Below are positions 17,198-28,373 of a stretch of 53,898 nt of DNA, in pieces. The stretch comes from Rhodovibrio sodomensis (GTDB lineage Bacteria > Pseudomonadota > Alphaproteobacteria > Kiloniellales > Rhodovibrionaceae), in NCBI RefSeq assembly GCF_016583645.1, contig NZ_NRRL01000024.1:1-53898 (forward strand). Direction: 5' to 3'. The notes beneath the pieces were generated by a model. It did no database searches. It saw nothing but the letters and a program-made list of their open reading frames with translations, and was not told the DNA's origin. The position numbers and the translations under genes were made by a program. Position 1 is the stretch's first letter. Every line of letters starts with the position of its first letter.

Positions 17198-18526
17198 TTA
17201 CTGCTCCGAGCGGGACAGCCAGTCGGTGACCCGGTCGAGGAACGCCTGACGGAGGTCCTCGGTGGTGATCTCCTGGACCACCTCGGCAAGGAAGGACTCC
17301 ACCATCATGCGCCGCGCGACGGGGAAGGGGATGCCGCGCGAGCGCAGGTAGAACAGCGGGTCCTTCTCCAGCTCGCCCGCGGTGCAGCCGTGGCTGCAGA
17401 CCACGTCGTCGGCGTAAATCTCCAGCTCCGGCTTGGTGTCGATCTCCGCCTGGTTGCTCAGCAGCAGGCAGCGCGACAGCTGGTTGCCGTCGGTCCGCTG
17501 GGCGTCCGGGTAGACGTGCAGCTTGCCGGCGAACACCGCGCGGCCCTTGCCCTCGAGCGCGCCCTTGAAGATCTCGCGGCAGTGGGTGTCCGGCACCGCG
17601 TGCTCGATCAGGGTGGTGTTGTCGCAGTGCTGCTTGCCGCGCTGCAGGTAGGCGCCGTTCAGCCGCGCGTCGGCAAAGCTGCCCTCCAGCTTAACGTGCG
17701 GCTCGTTGCGGGACAGCTGGCCGCCCGTCGTCAGCGTGAAGCTGTCGTAGAAGGCGTTCTCCTGCACCCTGGCGTGCAGGGTGGAGACGTGGAAGGCCGC
17801 GTCCGTCTCCGCGTTCAGCTTGTAGTGGTGCAGCTTGGCGCCCGGCTCCACCCGGATCTCGGTGACGTGGTTCGCCAGGGTGTTCGCCTCGCCGATGCCG
17901 ACGTGGTGCTCGACCAGCGTGGCCTCGCTGTTCTTGCCGGCGACGATCAGGTGGCGCGGGTGGTAGGCGAGCGATTCGTCGTCGGCGGCGGCCAGATAGA
18001 CGACCTCGATCGGCTCCTCGATCTTGGCGCCTTCCTCGACGTGCAGAACCAAGCCGTCCTGCATGAACGCGCAGTTCAGGTGGTAGAACGGCTGCTCGTC
18101 CTGCCCCTCGGCGATCTGGTCGATCTCCTCGGCCAGCAGGTTGGGCTCGGCCTCCAGCGCCTGGGCGAACGACATCACCTTGGCGCCCTTGGGCAGGCGG
18201 CCGAGCGACGACATCTCCGCGCGGAAACGGCCGTTGACGAACACCGCCCGGTGGCCGGCCTGCTCGCCGATCAGGGTCGGCACGCGGTCGAGGCCGAGGC
18301 TGGCGGTCATCGTGGTCGCGGGGTGGAAGACCTGCCGCTCCAGCGCGCGCAGGTTGGTGTACTTCCACTTTTCAACCCGCGGGGTCGGGAAGCCCAGCTC
18401 GTCGAACCGGGTCATCCCGCGCTCGCGCAGGTTGCTCAGCCACGGCAGGGCGCTGCCCGGCAGGCTGCCGGCGTTGGTGAGCGCCGTGTACTGCTCGTGG
18501 AACGGCTGGAGCGCGCTTTCGCTCAT
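17198..18526 (-). CDS. sufD: SufD subunit of the SufBCD scaffold
   Basis: A 442-aa SufBD-family protein; with SufB and SufC it forms the scaffold on which iron-sulfur clusters are built. The C-terminal beta-helix core is clear: LEGKGRAVFAGKLHVYPDAQ, LLLSNQAEIDTKPELEIYAD, and DVVCSHGCTAGELEKDPLFY, with the conserved His needed at the SufB-SufD interface. The N-terminal helical part contains PTPRVEKWKYTNLRAL, typical for SufD. It lies 70 bp after sufC. Confidence 0.95.
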   Translation of the reverse strand: MSESALQPFHEQYTALTNAGSLPGSALPWLSNLRERGMTRFDELGFPTPRVEKWKYTNLRALERQVFHPATTMTASLGLDRVPTLIGEQAGHRAVFVNGRFRAEMSSLGRLPKGAKVMSFAQALEAEPNLLAEEIDQIAEGQDEQPFYHLNCAFMQDGLVLHVEEGAKIEEPIEVVYLAAADDESLAYHPRHLIVAGKNSEATLVEHHVGIGEANTLANHVTEIRVEPGAKLHHYKLNAETDAAFHVSTLHARVQENAFYDSFTLTTGGQLSRNEPHVKLEGSFADARLNGAYLQRGKQHCDNTTLIEHAVPDTHCREIFKGALEGKGRAVFAGKLHVYPDAQRTDGNQLSRCLLLSNQAEIDTKPELEIYADDVVCSHGCTAGELEKDPLFYLRSRGIPFPVARRMMVESFLAEVVQEITTEDLRQAFLDRVTDWLSRSEQ

Positions 18527-18596
18527 CGCGCAAAACCTCTCTCGGGACGCTGTTGGGGACGGGGGATCGCGCCGGTAACGGCGGGGAGGTCCGGCG

Positions 18597-19355
18597 TTAC
18601 GCCGCCTTCTCCTCGCCGAACTGCGCGTAGCCCTCCGCTTCCAGCTCGTGCGCCAGGTCCTTGCCGCCGGACTTCACGATCTGGCCCTTGACCATGACGT
18701 GCACGTGGTCCGGGACGATGTAGTTCAGCAGCCGCTGGTAGTGGGTGATCACCAGCATCGAGCGCTCCGGGCTGCGCAGCCGGTTGACGCCGTCGGCGAC
18801 CGTCTTGAGCGCGTCGATGTCGAGCCCGCTGTCGGTCTCGTCCAGGACGGCGAGCTTGGGCTCTAGCGCGGCCATCTGCAGCACCTCGGCGCGCTTCTTC
18901 TCGCCGCCGGAGAAGCCGGTGTTGACCGACCGGCGCATCATGTCCTCGGGAATGTTCAGCAGCTTGCAGCGCTCGCGCAGCTGCTTGGTGAACTTCATCG
19001 CGTCGAGCTCGTCCTCGCCGCGCGCCTTGCGGATCGAATTCACCGCCTCCTTCAGGAAGGTGGTCATGGTGACGCCCGGAATCTCGACCGGATACTGGAA
19101 CGCCAGGAACAGCCCGACGGCCGCGCGCTCCTCCGGCTCCATCTCCAGGATCGACTGACCCTGGAACAGCGCGTCGCCGCCGGTCACCTCGTAGCCGTCG
19201 CGCCCGGTTAGGACGTGGGCGAGGGTCGACTTGCCCGAGCCGTTCGGGCCCATGATCGCGTGCACCTCGCCCGGATCCATCGAGAGGTTGAGGCCCTTGA
19301 GGATCTCGGTCCCCTCGATCTCGGCGCGCAGGTCCTTGATCTCCAGCATCGCCAT
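18597..19355 (-). CDS. sufC: SufC ATPase of the SufBCD scaffold
   Basis: An ABC-type ATPase, cytoplasmic and without membrane partner, that drives SufBCD shape changes during cluster assembly. The 252-aa protein has Walker A GPNGSGKSTLAHVL near residue 37, signature FSGGEKKRAEVLQMA near 148, Walker B LAVLDETDSGLDIDAL near 170 and the switch His in ITHYQRLL near 205. TDSGLD instead of the usual PTSGLD is normal for SufC. ATG 19355 or the ATG two codons later could be the start. It is the third gene of the suf operon. Confidence 0.96.
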   Translation of the reverse strand: MAMLEIKDLRAEIEGTEILKGLNLSMDPGEVHAIMGPNGSGKSTLAHVLTGRDGYEVTGGDALFQGQSILEMEPEERAAVGLFLAFQYPVEIPGVTMTTFLKEAVNSIRKARGEDELDAMKFTKQLRERCKLLNIPEDMMRRSVNTGFSGGEKKRAEVLQMAALEPKLAVLDETDSGLDIDALKTVADGVNRLRSPERSMLVITHYQRLLNYIVPDHVHVMVKGQIVKSGGKDLAHELEAEGYAQFGEEKAA

Positions 19356-19475
19356 CGTCGCGTGCTCCTTCGCAAAAAGTCGGGTGCGGGCGCATCCCGC
19401 CCGCGCTGTGTTGTTTTGAGTTGCCCCGGCGGGCGGCGGCCGCGCCGGACGCGGCCGCCTGCCTGAACCGGGTCG

Positions 19476-20933
<1,458 letters not shown>

Positions 20934-21098
20934 GGCTTGGTCTCCTGCTCTCTAGAGCCTTCGTGTGGGCCGTCCGTTGCGGGTGGCGTGTGCAAGCGCC
21001 CGGAAAGCGGCCTTGGTTGTCGTCGTGCGTGCGTCGTCGTCGGTGCGACTGGCGTTGCGTTGTACGTCCCGGCGATCCGCGTTGGATCGGGCGGCGCG

Positions 21099-21557
21099 TT
21101 ATTCCGCGACCTGCGCGGCCGTGTCGCGCGCGAAGGCCGGCAAACGCGTCTGCTGGTCGGCGATCAGGTCGGCCAGCGTGACTTGCGAAAGCGCCTGGTG
21201 GATCACGTCGTTGACCCGGTCCCAGGTGCCGCGCATCGGGCACAGCGATTCGACCTCGCAGCCGGACCCGCCGTTGTCGACGCAGGCGGTCAGTGCGATC
21301 GGCCCTTCCAGCGCGCGGATGATCTCCGCCACCGTGATCTCGCCGGCGGTCCGGCTGAGGGCGTAGCCGCCGCTGGCCCCGCGGTGCGAGTCGACCAGCC
21401 CCTCGCGGGTCAGGACGTTCAGCACCTTGGCTACCGTGGGCAGCGGCACGGAGGTGTCGCGGGCGATCTGCTGCGCGCTGCGCAGGCCGTGTCCGCTGCC
21501 GTTCATCTGCGACATCACCACCACGGCGTAGTCTGTCAGGCGGTTGAGCCGGAACAT
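21099..21557 (-). CDS. Rrf2-family regulator of the suf operon
   Basis: A 152-aa Rrf2/IscR-type repressor. The winged helix is seen in MFRLNRLTDYAVVVMSQM and VPLPTVAKVLNVLTREGLV, followed by the wing SHRGASGGYALSR. Three cysteines (TACVDNGGSGCEVESLCPM, near residues 100-116) are placed to hold an iron-sulfur cluster. It agrees well with the 'FeS assembly SUF system regulator' type known from proteobacteria, where the gene leads the suf operon. ATG 21557 is preceded by GGGAGG; longer frames are unlikely. It probably represses the suf genes when clusters are plentiful; this is inferred from family and position. It is a different subfamily from the IscR-like protein at 33578. Confidence 0.92.
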   Translation of the reverse strand: MFRLNRLTDYAVVVMSQMNGSGHGLRSAQQIARDTSVPLPTVAKVLNVLTREGLVDSHRGASGGYALSRTAGEITVAEIIRALEGPIALTACVDNGGSGCEVESLCPMRGTWDRVNDVIHQALSQVTLADLIADQQTRLPAFARDTAAQVAE

Positions 21558-21571
21558 TCTGCCTCCCAATC

Positions 21572-21597
21572 CCGACCGATTTGGTCCGGTATCGGGG
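21572..21597 (-). promoter_or_regulatory. Possible suf operon operator
   Basis: A short dyad CCGAT-N10-ATCGG (21576-21595) lies 19-38 bases before the regulator gene start, next to an AT-rich stretch (21600-21625) that could hold promoter elements. Autoregulation by the Rrf2 protein is common, so this is a candidate binding site, but the dyad is short and could be chance. Confidence 0.3.
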
Positions 21598-21772
21598 AAG
21601 CTAAAAGATGGTGGCGGAAAATCAAGCCCAATGACGCATCCGACGATCCCGCGCGATCCCGCGGACGGCACGGCGTTGCGGCGGTGGTGGCCGGGCGGCT
21701 GGGGCGGGCGCAACGGTTTCGATCCCGAACCATCGCCGGCCCTCGGCGGCGCAACGGCGGTCCCGGCGGGGA

Positions 21773-23101
21773 TCACGGCTCGTGGTGGGTCAGCACGCGC
21801 TCGATGTCGCCGGTCAGGTGCTTGCCGGGCAGCAGCTGGTTGAGCCCGATCCCGACCAGCGCCGACAGCGCCATGCCGGACAGCTCGACCACCTCGCCGA
21901 TCGGCAGCACCGCCCCGCCGATGCCGACCACCAGCACGACCGAGACGATCGCCAGGTTGCGCTTCTCGCCCAGGTCGACCCGGCCCTCGATCATGGTGCG
22001 CAGGCCGCTTGCCGCGATGATCCCGAACAACAGGATCGAAACGCCGCCCATCACCGCCGAAGGGATGGTGTTCAGGAACGCCGAGAAGTTGCCCAGGAAG
22101 CCCAGCAGGATCGCCAGCACCGCCGCGCCCGCGATGACGTAGATCGAGAACACCCGGGTGATCGCGAGCACCCCGATGTTCTCGCCGTAGGTGGTGTTGG
22201 GCGGCCCGCCCAGGCAGGCGGCCAGCATGGTCGCCACGCCGTCACCGGAGAGCGAGCGGTGCAGGCCGGGGTTCTTCACCGTGTTGCGGCCGATCACCTT
22301 GGACAGCACGAACTGGTCGCCGATGTGCTCGGCCACCGTCACCACCGCGACCGGCACCAGCAGGAAGAACACCTCGGGCGGCACGCTGGTCTGCTGGGTC
22401 ACGAACGGGATCACGAAGTCGGGCGCGCGCACCACGCTGGCCTCGAGCACCGGCGTGACGTCGACCAGCCCGGCCGCCGCGGCGATCGCGTAGCCGGCCA
22501 GGATCCCGATCAGCACCGGCAGCATCGACAGGAAGCCGGTCAGGAACACCGCCGCCATGATGGTGATCGCCAGCGTCGCCATCGCCACGCCGAAGTGCAG
22601 CGCCGAATAGTCGCCGCCGCCGGCCTGGTTGGTCGCCATGTCGACGGCGGTGGAGGCGAGCGACAGGCCGATCACCATGATCACCGGTCCGACCACGACC
22701 GGCGGCAGCAGCTTTAAAAGCCAGCCCACGCCGAAGCCGCGGATCGCTGCCGCCACGATCAGGTAGACCAGCCCGGCGGCGAATGCGCCGACCATCGCGC
22801 CGGACACGCCGGCCGCCTTGGCGCCCGCGGTGATCGGCGCGATGAACGCGAACGAGGACCCGAGGTAGGCCGGGATTTGCCCCTTGGTGATCACCAGGTA
22901 GGCGAGCGTGCCGAGCCCGCTTGTCACCAGCGCCACGGCCGGGTTCAGGCCGGTCAGCAGCGGCACCAGGATGGTGGCGCCGAACATGGCGAACAGGTGC
23001 TGCAGGGAAAGGATCAGCCACTTGCCGCCCGCCGGCCGCTCGTGCAGGCCGACCGCGGGCGTGACCGCCCCGTTCGCCGGGGTGTCGATCCGGTCGCTCA
23101 T
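21773..23101 (-). CDS. uraA: Uracil/xanthine-family permease (UraA type)
   Basis: A 442-aa inner-membrane nucleobase:proton symporter of the NCS2 family, with about 12-14 membrane segments. Signatures include LQHLFAMFGATILVPLL near the N-terminus, AYLGSSFAFIAP near residue 80, TVAEHIGDQFVLSKVIGRN near residue 260 (substrate-site Glu and His), and GGPPNTTYGENIGVLAITRV near 300 with the NTTYGEN substrate motif of uracil permeases. ATG 23101 begins the conserved region. Divergent upp supports uracil as substrate: UraA brings in uracil and Upp turns it into UMP. Confidence 0.93.
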   Translation of the reverse strand: MSDRIDTPANGAVTPAVGLHERPAGGKWLILSLQHLFAMFGATILVPLLTGLNPAVALVTSGLGTLAYLVITKGQIPAYLGSSFAFIAPITAGAKAAGVSGAMVGAFAAGLVYLIVAAAIRGFGVGWLLKLLPPVVVGPVIMVIGLSLASTAVDMATNQAGGGDYSALHFGVAMATLAITIMAAVFLTGFLSMLPVLIGILAGYAIAAAAGLVDVTPVLEASVVRAPDFVIPFVTQQTSVPPEVFFLLVPVAVVTVAEHIGDQFVLSKVIGRNTVKNPGLHRSLSGDGVATMLAACLGGPPNTTYGENIGVLAITRVFSIYVIAGAAVLAILLGFLGNFSAFLNTIPSAVMGGVSILLFGIIAASGLRTMIEGRVDLGEKRNLAIVSVVLVVGIGGAVLPIGEVVELSGMALSALVGIGLNQLLPGKHLTGDIERVLTHHEP

Positions 23102-23404
23102 GAAGCAAGGTCCGCTTGGTCGTAAGGTGTCTCGGGCGGCGCCGGCCGCTGGGGCGATCGGGTGCGGCCATGGGATTGGGACGGGGGATTGGGACGGGCT
23201 GTCCCAGGGGTGGAGCGCGCCGGAGCCTAGCCAAATCACCGACCGACGCCAACCGCATGATTGGGGCGAAACGGCCCGCGGGCACGCTCGACAGCGGCGG
23301 TTGGGATCGACTATCACCGGGCGTTGATGGCCCCCGCGCGCGGCGACCGCCGACGTGGGTCGCCGCCGTGCCCGCCCGTTGGTCCGTTTAGTAAGGTGCG
23401 CGCC
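23102..23404. other. Divergent control region uraA/upp
   Basis: A 303-bp gap without gene. A 14-bp direct repeat GGGATTGGGACGGG occurs twice (23172-23185 and 23185-23198), shortly upstream of uraA. It could be a regulator site, but nothing in the sequence shows which. Confidence 0.45.
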
Positions 23405-24052
23405 ATGCCCGACATCGTTGCCGGCCGCGACATCACCGTCGTCGAGCATCCCCTGGTCCAGCACAAGCTGACGCAGATGCGCCGCAGGGAGACGCCGACC
23501 CCGGAATTCCGCCGCTTGGCGCGCGAACTGTCGCTGCTGCTGGCCTACGAGGTGACCCGCGACATCCCCCTCGACACGGTGGCGATCGATACGCCGGTCG
23601 CGCCGATGAACGCGCCCGAGGTCGCCGGGCGCAAGCTGTGCCTGGTGTCGATCCTGCGCGCGGGCAACGGCATCCTGGAGGGCATGCTGGACCTGATCCC
23701 GCACGCCCGGGTCGGCCACGTCGGCCTGTACCGCGATCCGGAGACACTGCGGCCGGTCGAATACTACTTCAAGGTGCCAGAGCTGCTGGAGGACCGGCTG
23801 ACGATCGTCTGCGACCCCATGCTGGCGACCGGCCACACCGCCGCCGCCGCGGTCACCAAACTGAAGCAGCGCGGGGCGGCCAACATCAAGTTCCTGTGCC
23901 TGCTGGCCGCGCCCGAGGGGGTCGAGGTGCTGAAGGACGCGCACGACGACGTCCCGATCTTCGCCGCCGCCCTGGACGAGCGGCTGAACGACGACGGCTT
24001 CATCGTCCCCGGCCTGGGCGACGCCGGCGACCGCATCTACGGCACGGCTTAG
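23405..24052 (+). CDS. upp: Uracil phosphoribosyltransferase
   Basis: Upp condenses uracil with PRPP to give UMP (pyrimidine salvage). The 215-aa protein has [16 protein letters not shown] (near residue 80), the PRPP-binding motif [15 protein letters not shown] (near 138), and the C-terminal uracil-binding [16 protein letters not shown], all diagnostic. ATG 23405 starts in the typical place ([15 protein letters not shown] follows). It is divergent from uraA, the transporter for its substrate. A small hairpin with an 8-base stem directly overlaps its stop (24050-24071) but has no T-run. Confidence 0.96.
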   Translation: MPDIVAGRDITVVEHPLVQHKLTQMRRRETPTPEFRRLARELSLLLAYEVTRDIPLDTVAIDTPVAPMNAPEVAGRKLCLVSILRAGNGILEGMLDLIPHARVGHVGLYRDPETLRPVEYYFKVPELLEDRLTIVCDPMLATGHTAAAAVTKLKQRGAANIKFLCLLAAPEGVEVLKDAHDDVPIFAAALDERLNDDGFIVPGLGDAGDRIYGTA

Positions 24053-24102
24053 GGCGCCTTACGCGCCCCTATTCGGGGGTTGGCAGGGCGCCGCGGCGGG
24101 TC

Positions 24103-24237
24103 CCCTCTCAGCCTGTAGGGGGAGAGGGACAGGGTCAGGTGGCTCTGCAGAGCCGCCGAAGCTTGGGACGCCTCGGAACTGCACGACCGTTTGAACCTCC
24201 TCACCCTGACCCGCTCCTCCCAGCGGCGGAGAGGTGA
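24103..24237. repeat. CT/GA-rich inverted-repeat element
   Basis: GAGAGGGACAGGGTCAGG (24122-24139) pairs over a long interval with CCTCACCCTGACCCGCTCCTC-like sequence (24197-24218), inside flanking CCCCTCTC and GCGGAGAGG blocks. It resembles the elements at 8187-8290 and 39768-39828. It is placed between upp and the convergent MFS gene. Confidence 0.55.
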
Positions 24238-24257
24238 CCGGCCGCCGCGCCCGTGCT

Positions 24258-24301
24258 CGAGCAAAATCGATGGAGGTCGAATCCACCTTCATCTTGCTCT
24301 A
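24258..24301. repeat. Dispersed hairpin repeat, type 2, single copy
   Basis: GAGCAAAATCGATGGAGGT on the left pairs with CACCTTCATCTTGCTC on the right, with one-base bulges. The ends match the type-2 hairpin of the 13987 and 37322 copies. Its right end, GCTCTA, contributes the stop codon (CTA, read TAG on the minus strand) of the MFS gene that starts at 25489. Confidence 0.75.
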
Positions 24302-25489
24302 ACCAACCCCACCCGTCGGCCGCCGGCGTTCGGCGCGCAGCAGCGGCCAGGCGAGCGCGCCGGCCGCGGCACTCATCGCCGCCATCGCCAGGAACGCGCC
24401 GCCGCCGGTCACGTCGTACAGCCAGCCCGCGCCCAGCATGGTTGCGCCCATCACGATCCCGCCGGAGGTGCCGGCGTAAACGCCCTGCGCGGTCGCCTGC
24501 AGCCCGGGCGGCGCGCTGCGGGCGATGTAGTGCATCGCGCCCAGATGCGCCGCCCCGAAGGTAAACGCGTGCAGCGCCTGCACCGCGATCAGCGGCGCCA
24601 GCTCCGTGGTCCAGGCGAGCAGGCCCCAGCGCAGCACGCCGGCCGCTGCGGCCAGCGCCAGCAGGCCGACCGGGCCCAGCCGGGCGAGCAGGGCGGCGCC
24701 GGCGGCGAACAGCAGCACTTCCGCGACCACCCCTTCCGACCACAGCCAGCCGACGGTAGCCGGGCTCAACCCGGCGGCCTGCCAGTGCACGGCGGAAAAG
24801 CCGTAGTAGACCGCGTGACTTGCCTGTAAGAGCGAGCCGATCGCCAGAAACAGCAGGAACCGCCGCTGGCCCAGCAGCGCGGACAGCGGCGCGCGGCTGG
24901 TCCGGTCGCGCGGGCGCGCGACCGGCGGCAGCCCGCGGGCGGCCAGCACCACCAGCACCAGGCCCGCCATCACGCCGTACAGCACGGCATCCGGGTCGAG
25001 CCGGGTCAGCAGGTCGCCCACGCCCAGCACGCCCAGGATGAAGGCGAGCGAGCCCCACAGCCGCAGCCGGCCGTAGTCGAAGCCGCGCTCGGCGACCGCC
25101 GCCATGGTCTGGCTCTCGCCGATCGGGATGGTGGCGTGGAAGGTCGGGAACAGCAGCAGGTGCACCGCCAGCACCGCCCAGAAGCCGGCCACTTGGGTGA
25201 ACAGCGCGCCCGCGACCAGCGCCGTCAGCGCCAGGGCCGCCAGCACCGTGCGCCGCCGGCCGGTACGGTCGGCCAGCTGGCCGGCCAGGGGGTTGATCGC
25301 CGTCTTCATCCAGGTGCCGAGCGCCAGCACCGTGCCGATTTCCGCCCCGCTCAGCTCCCGGCTTTCCAGGAACACCGGCCAGAACGGCAGGTACACGCCC
25401 AGCGTCACGAACACCGCGCCGTAGAACAGCGCGAACGGCATGGCGGCGCGCAGGCGGGCGGGCTCGGGAATCAGCGGACGGGCGGTCAT
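24299..25489 (-). CDS. MFS transporter, phenylpropionate-permease-like family
   Basis: A 396-aa inner-membrane protein with about 12 hydrophobic helices. The pattern FALFYGAVFVTLGVYLPFWPVFL at the start, LGTWMKTAINPLAGQLADRTGRRR in loop 2-3 and FDYGRLRLWGSLAFILGVLG in helix 5 match the HcaT/MFS_1-like group. Substrates of this group are poorly known (3-phenylpropionate, nucleosides and maltose-like sugars have been suggested for relatives), so none is assigned. The gene stands alone, convergent with upp. Its stop codon lies inside a hairpin repeat. Confidence 0.85.
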   Translation of the reverse strand: MTARPLIPEPARLRAAMPFALFYGAVFVTLGVYLPFWPVFLESRELSGAEIGTVLALGTWMKTAINPLAGQLADRTGRRRTVLAALALTALVAGALFTQVAGFWAVLAVHLLLFPTFHATIPIGESQTMAAVAERGFDYGRLRLWGSLAFILGVLGVGDLLTRLDPDAVLYGVMAGLVLVVLAARGLPPVARPRDRTSRAPLSALLGQRRFLLFLAIGSLLQASHAVYYGFSAVHWQAAGLSPATVGWLWSEGVVAEVLLFAAGAALLARLGPVGLLALAAAAGVLRWGLLAWTTELAPLIAVQALHAFTFGAAHLGAMHYIARSAPPGLQATAQGVYAGTSGGIVMGATMLGAGWLYDVTGGGAFLAMAAMSAAAGALAWPLLRAERRRPTGGVG

Positions 25490-25687
25490 GGCGCGCGCAC
25501 CATCGGGCGCCCGGTCCCGCCGGTCAACGCGGGCGCGTGCGAGCGGTGCCCGGGCGGCGCGTTGCCCAAACCAAAGGTGTTTCTAAGCAAAACATTAACT
25601 TTTCGCGCGTGTACTTCGGACCATCGCTGCGTCCCCCGGCCGGGCAGGGCGGGATGGGCACTCGGACGCGGGCTAAGGAGACATCGC

Positions 25688-26308
25688 ATGTTTGATCTGA
25701 CGTCCCGGCTGCGCGCCGGTGCCGCCGCCCTTCTGGCCGGTTGCTTGGCCGGTTCGCTGGGCGCAGCCGCAATTGCCGGTCCCGCCGCCGCGGCGGACCA
25801 GGTTCCGCCCAGTTACGTCGAGCAGGTGCGCGCCTGGAGCCAGGATCCGACGGTCCTGATCACCCTGCGCGCCTGGAACCAGAAGCACGCCGCCCTGACC
25901 CAGGCCGAGATCGAGCGGCTGGACCAGGACTGGCGCGCCCAGACGAACAGCGCGCAAAAGCCGTTGATCGCCGAGATCCTGGGCGCGCCGCTGTCGTCGC
26001 TGCTGCTGCGCCATCAGGCGGACAGCGGCGGTGAGCTGATCGAGGCGTTCGTGATGAGCCGGCACGGCCTCAACGTCGGGCAGAGCGCCGTCACCAGCGA
26101 CTACTGGCAGGGCGACGAAGCCAAGTTCCAGCAGAGCTTCGGCCGCGGCGCCCGGGCGGTGCACTTCGGCGCGGTCGAGGTGAAGGACAGCGGCCGGCGC
26201 GCGCAGCAGGTCAGCCTGACCATCACCGATCCCAAGACCGGCGAGCCGATCGGGGCGATCACGGCCGAATTCGACCTCGACCTGATCGCCCTGACCTCGG
26301 GCAGCTAA
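25688..26308 (+). CDS. Secreted PDC-like sensor-domain protein
   Basis: A 206-aa protein with a signal peptide (residues 1 to about 36, ending GPAAAADQ), then one compact domain and no membrane segment after it. The segment VMSRHGLNVGQSAVTSDYWQGDEAKF (in two parts: MSRHGLNVGQ, TSDYWQGDEAKF) and the ending ITAEFDLDLIAL resemble the periplasmic PDC/Cache sensor domains found in receptors, here without a signalling part. It stands 163 bp before a chemoreceptor gene on the same strand. A periplasmic ligand-binding partner for that receptor is an attractive inference. A GC hairpin (26352-26375) lies between the two genes. Confidence 0.75.
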   Translation: MFDLTSRLRAGAAALLAGCLAGSLGAAAIAGPAAAADQVPPSYVEQVRAWSQDPTVLITLRAWNQKHAALTQAEIERLDQDWRAQTNSAQKPLIAEILGAPLSSLLLRHQADSGGELIEAFVMSRHGLNVGQSAVTSDYWQGDEAKFQQSFGRGARAVHFGAVEVKDSGRRAQQVSLTITDPKTGEPIGAITAEFDLDLIALTSGS

Positions 26309-26351
26309 CCCCAGAGCGCCGAGGGTAGGCCCACCTCCCGCCGTGAATCCT

Positions 26352-26375
26352 GCCCTCGCATGAAGACCCGAGGGC
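26352..26375 (+). terminator. Hairpin between the PDC protein and chemoreceptor genes
   Basis: GCCCTCG (26352-26358) pairs with CGAGGGC (26369-26375) around a 10-base loop. There is no T-run, so it may be a weak terminator or an mRNA-stability element that sets different levels for the two genes. Confidence 0.35.
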
Positions 26376-26471
26376 GGGGGTCAGCCGTCGGGCAGGCCGT
26401 TTTGAGCCGCCTGCGTGCTGCCCGCATCGCGTGTTTTCCCGTCCCCGCCGAGCGACCGGAGCCCAAAAGCC

Positions 26472-28157
26472 ATGATCGCGCGTATCCAGAACCAAAGCGT
26501 CTCCCGAAAGATCCTGTTGTCCTTCGGCCTGCTGCTGATCCTCAGCATCGGCGTGATGGGCTTCATCATGCTGCAGATTTCGGGCGCCGATACCGCCCGC
26601 CAGGAAGCCGCGCAAACCAGCCGCATGATGACCGCCCTGGACCACGTCGAGGCGGCGGTTCGCGACCAGCAGAACGGCATCCGCGGGTTCCTGATCAGCG
26701 GCGATTCCGGGAAGTTGAGCAGCTACGAAACCGGCACGAACGCCTACGCCGAATGGATCGACAGGCTGCGCGCCAGCCTCGCGGGCACGGACTACGCCGG
26801 CCGGGTGGACGAGATGGACGCGGCCGTGACGCGCTGGGTGTCCGAGGTCGCCGAGCCGCAAATCCGGCTGATGCAGCATCCGGACACCGTGCCGCAGGCC
26901 CGCGCGATGGAGGCGACCGGCAGCGGCGCCGAGGCGCTGCAGACCTTCGCCCGGATCGAGAACGAGCTGCGCCAGGCCGGCGCGGCGCGCATGGACGCCC
27001 GCAGCGCCGCCCAGGACGCGGCCTTCGCGCGGGTGTTCGCGGTCACGGCCGGCGGCACGCTGGCGCTGCTGGGGGCCGCGATCGCGTTCGGCATCGCGCT
27101 CACCCGCCTGATCGGCCGCCCGCTCGGGCGGATGACCCAGGCGATGACCAACCTGGCGAACGGCGACCGCGACACCGCGATCCCGGATACCGACCGGGCG
27201 GACGAGTTCGGCGGCATGGCCAAGGCCGTGCAGGTGTTCAAGGAGTCGATGGAGAAGGCCGAACAGCTCGCCCGCAGGACCGCCGAGGAGCAGGAGCAGA
27301 GGGCCCAGCGCGCGCAGCGGGTGGAGCAGCTGTCCGGCAACTTCGAGCAGGCGGTCGGCGCGTTGGTGCAGCGGGTCTCCAATTCGACGGATCAGCTGGC
27401 CCAGACCGCGAACTCGCTGTCCAGCCTGGCCGAGGAGACCGAGCGCCAGGCGACCGATGCCGCCAGCACCGCCGACCAGGCATCGAGCAACGTCGACGCG
27501 GTGGCAAGCGCCTCCGAGCAGCTCGCCTCCTCGATCGAGGAGATTTCACGCCAGATGGGTCAGTCGAGCGAGATCGCCGGTAAGACCAGCACCGAGGCCG
27601 GGCAGGCCAACGAAGTCGTCCAGGCGCTGAACAGCCGCGCGCAGGAGATCAGCGAGGTGGTCGGCCTGATCAACGAGATCGCGGAGAAGACCAACCTGCT
27701 GGCCCTCAACGCCACGATCGAGGCGGCGCGGGCCGGCGAGGCCGGCAAGGGGTTCGCCGTGGTCGCGCAGGAGGTCAAGCAGCTGGCCAACCAGACCGCC
27801 AAGGCGACCGGCGACATCGGCAGCCAGATCCAGTCGATGCAGACCGCCACCGGCTCCGCGGTCGAGGCGCTCGAGCGGATCATCGGCCGGGTCGGCGAGA
27901 TCAACGAGATCACCACGGCGGTCGCGTCCGCGGTGGAGGAGCAGCAAGCCGCGACCGCCGAGATCGCACGCAACGTCGAGCAGGCGGCGACCGGGGCTAG
28001 CGAGGTCTCGCGCACCATCTCCCAGGTCAGCGACGCCGCCGCGACCAACGGCCAGAGCGCCCAGGACGTCTCCGCCGCGACGACCGAGCTGTCGCGCGAA
28101 ACCGACACCCTGCGTCAGGAGCTCGACGGCTTCCTGACCGGGATACGGGCGGCGTGA
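26472..28157 (+). CDS. Methyl-accepting chemotaxis protein with CHASE3 domain
   Basis: A 561-aa chemoreceptor. A first membrane helix (residues 13-33) is followed by a periplasmic CHASE3-type helical domain ([20 protein letters not shown] near residue 60), a second membrane helix (about 197-217), a HAMP domain ([13 protein letters not shown] to about 275) and a long cytoplasmic coiled coil. The hairpin tip [28 protein letters not shown] (about 410-435) binds CheA/CheW. No C-terminal pentapeptide for CheR docking is present. ATG 26472 begins the first helix. No che genes are near, so it feeds a pathway encoded elsewhere. The ligand is unknown; the preceding PDC protein may present it. Confidence 0.95.
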   Translation: MIARIQNQSVSRKILLSFGLLLILSIGVMGFIMLQISGADTARQEAAQTSRMMTALDHVEAAVRDQQNGIRGFLISGDSGKLSSYETGTNAYAEWIDRLRASLAGTDYAGRVDEMDAAVTRWVSEVAEPQIRLMQHPDTVPQARAMEATGSGAEALQTFARIENELRQAGAARMDARSAAQDAAFARVFAVTAGGTLALLGAAIAFGIALTRLIGRPLGRMTQAMTNLANGDRDTAIPDTDRADEFGGMAKAVQVFKESMEKAEQLARRTAEEQEQRAQRAQRVEQLSGNFEQAVGALVQRVSNSTDQLAQTANSLSSLAEETERQATDAASTADQASSNVDAVASASEQLASSIEEISRQMGQSSEIAGKTSTEAGQANEVVQALNSRAQEISEVVGLINEIAEKTNLLALNATIEAARAGEAGKGFAVVAQEVKQLANQTAKATGDIGSQIQSMQTATGSAVEALERIIGRVGEINEITTAVASAVEEQQAATAEIARNVEQAATGASEVSRTISQVSDAAATNGQSAQDVSAATTELSRETDTLRQELDGFLTGIRAA

Positions 28158-28373
28158 CAATATCGCGCCCGAGCCCATATACTGCGGTACGAGAGTTGAA
28201 AAGGGACCGTGGTGCCGATGGGCGCTCGCGTAAGAGATCAGCGTAAACGAGTGGTTCGCGCTAGCGCATCGCTAAATGCGTTCGGCGCATCTAAAGGCCC
28301 AAGGGACCCTAATGTGCCGCGGCGGTCGGAGAATGCCTTCCCGCACACGGACCCGGGGCACAGACCTCACCAA

